From NCBI GenBank assembly GCA_028583605.1, contig CM053329.1, positions 16,299,948 to 16,363,947 on the forward strand: 64,000 bases of DNA, written 5' to 3'. Each line of letters starts with the position of its first letter. Position 1 is the first letter of the stretch. This document shows positions 59,707 through 64,000 of this stretch, piece by piece. The notes below the pieces were generated by a model. It worked only from the letters and a program-made list of their open reading frames with translations, was not told where the DNA came from and ran no database searches. A program made the translations under genes and the position numbers. Source of the stretch: Dastarcus helophoroides. Its lineage: Eukaryota > Arthropoda > Insecta > Coleoptera > Bothrideridae.

Positions 59707-60294
59707 CTATGGTACCGACATTGAGCTTTCATCTGAAACATGCCAGTTCTTTATATGGTTACCAATTGTCGTGCTCGCGAGGGTTAGGTCTAGTGCCTCT
59801 TGTCGGACGATGTTAGCTAAGGTGGGAGTATTACCAGTGTTAATAATCTCTATATCACTAATGAACAAATATTCAACAAGGTACTCACCTCTTTTGTTTG
59901 TGTTTGTGCCGCTCCATAAAATATGGTGAGAGTTGGCATCACATCCAATTATGAGTTGTTTGTTCCTCATTTTGCAGTAGCTAATGAGTCGTTTGACGTC
60001 CTCTGGTGGTGTCCCTATTTCGTCTCCCGGAAAGTATGCTGAGGCAATAACTACCTCCTGCATATCTCTCATAGTGGGCACCATGATAGATCCATCAACT
60101 AAGTCCTTGGTAACGAACTCTGGAAAAGGAACAAATGAGATTTTTCCACTTATTAATATAGCGGAGCGTGGATGTTCATGGAGGTTATCAAATATTACCT
60201 TACATAATTTGCTTGAAAGTCCTTTGATTTGTCTTCTATATGACCAAGGCTCTTGGAGGAGCGCTATATTCATTTGTTGACTACGGCTAAGCAC
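59707..60294 (-). pseudogene. LINE ORF2 endonuclease domain
   Basis: Shows NIALLQEPWSYRRQIKG (the Glu motif), IIGCDANSHHILWSG (catalytic Asp/Asn), INTGNTPT, EALDLTLAS and WHVSDESS. The sequence then breaks where SDH would follow. APE-type endonuclease that nicks the target. The first 195 bases are repeated at about 61200-61393. Confidence 0.85.
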
Positions 60295-61205
60295 ATCAAA
60301 GGCTGTTTTTGCGTGATGTAGGTTTATTTGTAAGCATCGTATTTTGCCCGTTTCTTTATTTGTTAACGGGCCTCCGTCCCGCGTCCTTAGGGTCCTCTTT
60401 TCCGTTTGTACCTTTCAATGACTTTTTGCTAGGCTGTTTTAAGCCTTTGCTTAAAGACACTTTCTGGAACTGAGGTTTGGAGTGACCCATGTTCACAGAA
60501 CTTGTGGCGGCTTTTGCAGGTGCCGCTTCGAGAGTTGCTGCCCTTGAGGAACTTGCTTCCTGTGGGCCAGATCCCTTTCGTAAGACAGTGTGTCTACCGC
60601 AATTGTAAATTGAACAGATGTCTCTACGTTTACTTGAGGAAGTATTCTCCAGTCCTCTGTGCCCAAATTTTTGTTTTGTCCCATTAGCTGTTCCAGAATT
60701 TGTTTGCTGGGGCTTTTCGCGCTATTAGGGAAGTTTCCCACCATAATGTGTGGGCGAGGAAACTTGCTTTCTTCCACTGCCCTTAACATAGCCCTTTCCC
60801 AGGGTTTCAGAGTTTCCACCGTGTGAAATAGCTACTCTGAAGTGGCTTTATCCGCACAGGTGAGAACCAACAAACCCGGCTTGAAGGTAGCTCCTAAGAA
60901 CTGTGGCTTGGTTTGCTCTTTTCGGTCTCTCCGAATTACTCCCAGGATTTCCGACTGAAGAGCCTTGAAGCTGCTCATTGGACAGTCGGTTCCTTTGGAT
61001 AGTCTTCAGGAAGAATACCTACCTTAACACTTCCAGCCAGCTGACACTGTAGGACATACCAGCCTTTGGTGTCTCAGGTAGAGGGCCCCGGTTGAGCTCC
61101 TTACTCTTCCCTTTGTTTTTGCCTCTTGGGCTCCGTTGTTGGAGTGAAAGCCATCAAGCGGAGCCTTTTTGGGCACCATGATAGATCCTGCAATTAAAGT
61201 CCCTA
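60110..61205 (-). repeat. first copy of 1.1-kb tandem duplication in the LINE
   Basis: Covers the end of ORF1 and the start of the endonuclease, including the ORF1 piece 60819-60493 (METLKPWERAMLRAVEES, MVGNFPNSAKSPS). It matches about 61205-62620 with an offset of 1099 bp; past the small transposon the offset is 1450 bp, exactly 351 more. Confidence 0.8.
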
Positions 61206-62620
61206 AACTCTGGAAAAGGAACAAATGAGATTTTTCCGCTTATTAATATAGCGGAGCGTGGATGTTCATGGAAGTTATCAAATATTACCTTACATAATTT
61301 GCTTGGAAGTCCTTTGATTTGTCCTCTATATGACCAAGGCTCTTGGAGGAGCACTATGTCCATTTGTTGACATATAAACCTACAGCTAAGCACATCGGAG
61401 GCTGCTTTTGCGTGATGTAGGTTTATTTGTAAGCATCGTATTTTGCCCGTTTCTTTATTTGTTAACGGGCCTCCGTCCCGCGTCCTTAGGGTCCTCTTTT
61501 CCGTTTGTACCTTTCAATGACTTTTTGCTAGGCTGTTTTAAGCCTTTGCTTAAAGACACTTTCTGGAACTGAGGTTTGGAGTGACCCATGTTCACAGAAC
61601 TTGTGGCGGCTTTTGCAGGTGCCGCTTCGAGAGTTGCTGCCCTTGAGGAACTTGCTTCCTGTGGGCCAGATCCCTTTCGTAAGACAGTGTGAGTAGGTAT
61701 ACTATGCGGTTTCTGGCGCAATATGGCACATTTTCCCATATATTTTCTTATGGGAAATTCTAAGATTTCAAAACTCCCGAAAAAGACAATTACACAGCTT
61801 ACGTCAAACCAACTGTTAAACAAGTAGCTGCATAGCTTAAACCAACTGTTAGACAAGTTAAACCAACTTCCAAGACAAGTAGTTGTACAACTCAAACCAA
61901 CTCCTAGACAAGTCAAACTAACTGTGTAAGCTGTGTAATTGTCTTTTTCGGAAGCTTTGGAATCTTAGAATTTCCCATAAGAAAATACATGGGAAAATGT
62001 GCCACATTGCGCCAGAAACCGCATAGTATACCTACTAGTGTGTCCACCGCAATTGTAAATTGAGCAGATGTCTTTACGTTTACTTGATGAAGTATTCTCC
62101 AGTCCTCTGTGCTTAAATTTTTGTTTTGTCCCATTAGCTGTTCCAAAACTTGTTTGCTGGGGCTTTCCGCGCTATTAGGGAAGTTTCCCACCATGATTTG
62201 TGGGCGAGATAACTTGCTTTCCTCTACTGCCCTTAACATAGCCCTGTCCCAGGGTTTTAGAGTTTCCACCGTGCGAAATAGCTACTCTGAAGTGGCTTTA
62301 ACCGCACAGGTCAGAACCAAGAAACCCGGCTTGAAGGTAGCTCCTAAGAACTGTGACTTGGTTTGCTCTTTTTGGTCCCTCCGAATTACTCCCAGGATTT
62401 CTGACTGAAGATTTTTAAGCTGCTCATTGGACAGTCGGTCCTTTGGATAGTCTTCAGGAAGAATACCTGCCTTAACACTTCCAGCCAGCTGACACTGTAG
62501 GACATACCAGCCTTTGTTGTATCGGTGGAGGGCCCCGGTTGAGCTCCTTTCTCTTCCCTTTGTGTTTGCCCTTGGGCTCTGTTGTTGGAGTGGAGCCATC
62601 AGAGCGAAGCCTCTTTGACC
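61205..62620 (-). repeat. second copy of 1.1-kb tandem duplication in the LINE
   Basis: Same content as 60110-61205, with a 345-bp element inserted at 61692-62036. It includes the ORF1 piece 62269-61913 (METLKPWDRAMLRAVEES). Because the inserted element is absent from the first copy, the duplication came first. Confidence 0.8.
61692..62036. mobile_element. 345-bp MITE with 6-bp target duplication, Polinton-like ends
   Basis: Flanked by AGTGTG (61686-61691 and 62037-62042); the uninterrupted sister site is at about 60587-60592. Terminal inverted repeats of about 110 bp start AGTAGGTATACTATGCGG. The centre is a minisatellite of variants of CCAACTGTTAGACAAGTA, shared with the element at 55843-56110. 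Confidence 0.85.
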
Positions 62621-62942
62621 CCTTACTCGTCTCCTTCTTCTCCATTGGATCTTTTGCCAATTTCTTAGCTTCCTCTGATAAGTGTCCCTTCTTAAGGAGC
62701 CATTTAAATCTTTTTCTTGCCACTCCAGAGAGTCCTTTACGGCGTTTCTTAAGCTTTAAGTCGCTTATTGACTTTAGAAGCCTTTCGGATGCCAAGAACT
62801 TACTATCGCTTGAGGCTAGGAGGACGTCTTCGATGATTTTAGGCACTTCCGAGCTTGGTTGTGAGCTTGTATCCACCCCTTCAATGTTTTGCGATTCTTG
62901 AGGCGTATCATCAGTCTTTAGTTTAAGGTTACTATGTTCCAT
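62282..62942 (-). pseudogene. LINE ORF1, N-terminal part
   Basis: Starts MEHSNLKLKTDD at 62942. It has an acidic, Ser-rich N terminus, then a basic stretch with KLKKRRKGLSGVARKRFKWLL and EEAKKLAKDP, then a Lys-rich region. Near 62480-62540 it shifts frame into 62599-62282, which carries LVCPTVSAG-like and KPGFLVLTCAV sequences. ORF1 products of this type bind the element's RNA. The continuation lies in the two duplicated segments. Confidence 0.7.
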
Positions 62943-63470
62943 AACGTTTCCATGAGTAGCTAGGGAAATATTTAGTCGACTGCATCAGAGCCACGCATTA
63001 ATGCAGCAAGGCTAAATTGAAACTGGAGGGCGCCTGGTGTCCAGAGGTAGCATACTAATGGTTAAGCTTCCCCTTAACCACGCAGCTATCGGCGGATGCT
63101 GTTCGACCTTAGTTTGGGGGGAGTTTTTATTGTGGCTCACCACTCTACTTGGGTCGGGCGCTTAAGCCAAGCCTCTCAACAATCATAGATTGACGATTTA
63201 TCCTGTTCGATGGTTTCAAAGCCAAACGAGACAGGCCATCGTTACCCTTTGTGCAAGACTCTTAGCCACGATACGACAGCTGAGCAGGGTTGAGTCACCC
63301 TTGGTCACTGTCAATGTTTACCTTCGATTGCTCTTAGGATCACATCTTCAGCTAAGCCTCTCCACCACGACGGAGGTGGTGACTCGGGGAGAAGAAAGGG
63401 GGGAAAAAGTTTTGTTCACATTTTCAGAACACAGTTTTTATCATATATATTTGGTCTGGTGTGGATCTGT
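62943..63470 (-). other. probable 5' UTR of the LOA-like LINE
   Basis: GC-rich and colinear with the element. The 115-aa plus-strand ORF here (63190-63537) has no recognisable domain and is taken as chance. The exact 5' end is not visible. Confidence 0.5.
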
Positions 63471-63500
63471 TCTTTATACAACCTGCTTGGTATTCGCCAA

Positions 63501-63577
63501 TAATAATTTCCGAATAAACCTATTCGGAAATTATTAAAAAAAGGAAAGACTAGAAACCTCTAGTCTTTCCTTTTTTT
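63501..63577. repeat. two adjacent perfect hairpins with identical AACC loops
   Basis: First hairpin: 16-bp stem 63501-63516 with 63521-63536, loop AACC (63517-63520). Second: 19-bp stem 63536-63554 with 63559-63577, loop AACC (63555-63558). The stems are perfect and the two share base 63536. The role is unknown. Confidence 0.85.
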
Positions 63578-63776
63578 TTGTGGGGGCTGTTATAGGCCTT
63601 ATCACTTAGATTCCAAATCCTTTGTAACTTTCACAAGTTTGTTCGAGTTTTGGTCAGCATTATATGTCCCAGCCTTTAGAGCTAAGTTTAGCATCTAACC
63701 CGCAACACTCATTCCTTCCAGATCCTCTGGTCTTAATGTTCCTTTGCCTACCAGATTATATTTGTATCTGGAAAGG

Positions 63777-64000
63777 TTTCTGCTGTAAGCAGTGGTGTGC
63801 CCCAGGGCTCAATGTTTGGTTGTCTCTTACTTCTAATATGCTTCACCGAATAGAAGCCTATTTTTCTAATCGACATTTTAAAGTCAAAGTCTCAACAAGT
63901 CATTTTCTTCCATCTGTTGTAAGCAGTGGTGTGCCCAAGGGTTCTGTTCTTGGTCGCCTCTTATTTCTAATACTCTTCACCGAAAAGAAGCTTATTTCAT
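63777..64000 (+). pseudogene. duplicated reverse-transcriptase motif fragment
   Basis: Two repeats about 130 bp apart encode VSSGVPQGSMFGCLLLLICFTE, interrupted after it (from about 63784), and VSSGVPKGSVLGRLLF with LILFTE (from about 63918). This is RT motif B of a Jockey-like LINE. It continues past the window edge. Confidence 0.65.

Larger units (their letters stand above)
56690..63470 (-). mobile_element. LOA-like LINE with RNase H, full-length but broken
   Basis: GC content is clearly higher than around it. Minus-strand order: 5' UTR (about 63470-62943), ORF1 (62942 down, partly duplicated), endonuclease (60294-59707), RT (about 59700-57888), RNase H (57827-56964), Cys/His end (56977-56763), 3' end near 56690, where the 3' flank of carboxypeptidase copy 3 is cut. 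APE endonuclease plus RNase H plus this ORF1 type points to the I/LOA group; the clade is inferred. Many frameshifts, so inactive. Confidence 0.82.

Noticed and set aside
63190..63537. 115-aa plus-strand ORF
   Set aside because: Lies opposite the LINE 5' region and runs into the hairpins; no domain recognised.

Overview
The window looks like nuclear DNA of an insect, probably a beetle, although no single feature proves the order. It is very AT-rich. Genes have short introns with GT..AG borders, and promoters carry TATA boxes. It is packed with insect-type transposons: Tc1/mariner, several APE-type LINEs, solo LTRs and foldback elements. I see no tRNA, rRNA or CRISPR array, and nothing bacterial.

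The host genes are one family: three tandem, same-strand copies of a SCPEP1-like (retinoid-inducible type, S10 family) secreted serine carboxypeptidase at 16.9-19.7, 31.3-34.3 and 48.9-56.5 kb. All have seven exons with identical phases, a 51-nt second intron, a TATA box about 40 nt before the ATG, and shared upstream and downstream flanks. Only the middle copy is intact (422 aa, Ser157/Asp342/His399, GGPG oxyanion loop). Copy 1 has a 1-bp insertion in exon 3 and has lost the catalytic His. Copy 3 has lost the Ser nucleophile and the GGPG loop and carries two 1-bp insertions in exon 6. An inverted fragment of the same upstream region, without a gene, lies at about 4.2-4.4 kb.

Layout. 0-15.3 kb: a 3-kb inverted repeat (1-2995 against 12100-15094) around a spacer with a 255-bp satellite array, a foldback element, a 1.5-kb tandem duplication and two insertions of a 377-bp hammerhead-ribozyme repeat. 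16.6-19.7 kb: carboxypeptidase copy 1. 21.0-25.1 kb: a 4-kb non-coding element with TAA target duplications. 25.2-25.6 kb: a solo LTR. 26.7-29.8 kb: a second family of hammerhead-like repeats and two foldbacks. 30.9-34.3 kb: the intact carboxypeptidase, with a solo LTR in intron 1. 35.0-36.7 kb: a decayed RTE-like LINE. 37.8-40.0 kb: a frameshifted transposon-derived gene. 40.8-43.1 kb: a nearly intact DD41D mariner with 423-bp terminal repeats. 43.2-46.5 kb: a CR1/Jockey-type LINE. 48.5-56.5 kb: carboxypeptidase copy 3, its first intron swollen by a nested satellite. 56.7-63.4 kb: a LOA-like LINE with RNase H and an internal 1.1-kb tandem duplication. 63.5-64 kb: twin hairpins and a reverse-transcriptase fragment.

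The most unusual content is self-cleaving RNA. One hammerhead motif (10079-10131) fits the type I consensus completely, including a self-complementary stem III, inside a 377-bp unit present in 1.5 copies; this resembles animal retrozymes. A second repeat family carries a hammerhead-like fold with a CTGAAGA core at 29691-29733 and, on the minus strand, at 6645-6687. Two further small elements share 6-bp target duplications, termini beginning AGTAG and an internal minisatellite, which suggests non-autonomous Polinton/Maverick relatives. All calls are by eye; ribozyme activity and family names need the checks listed.
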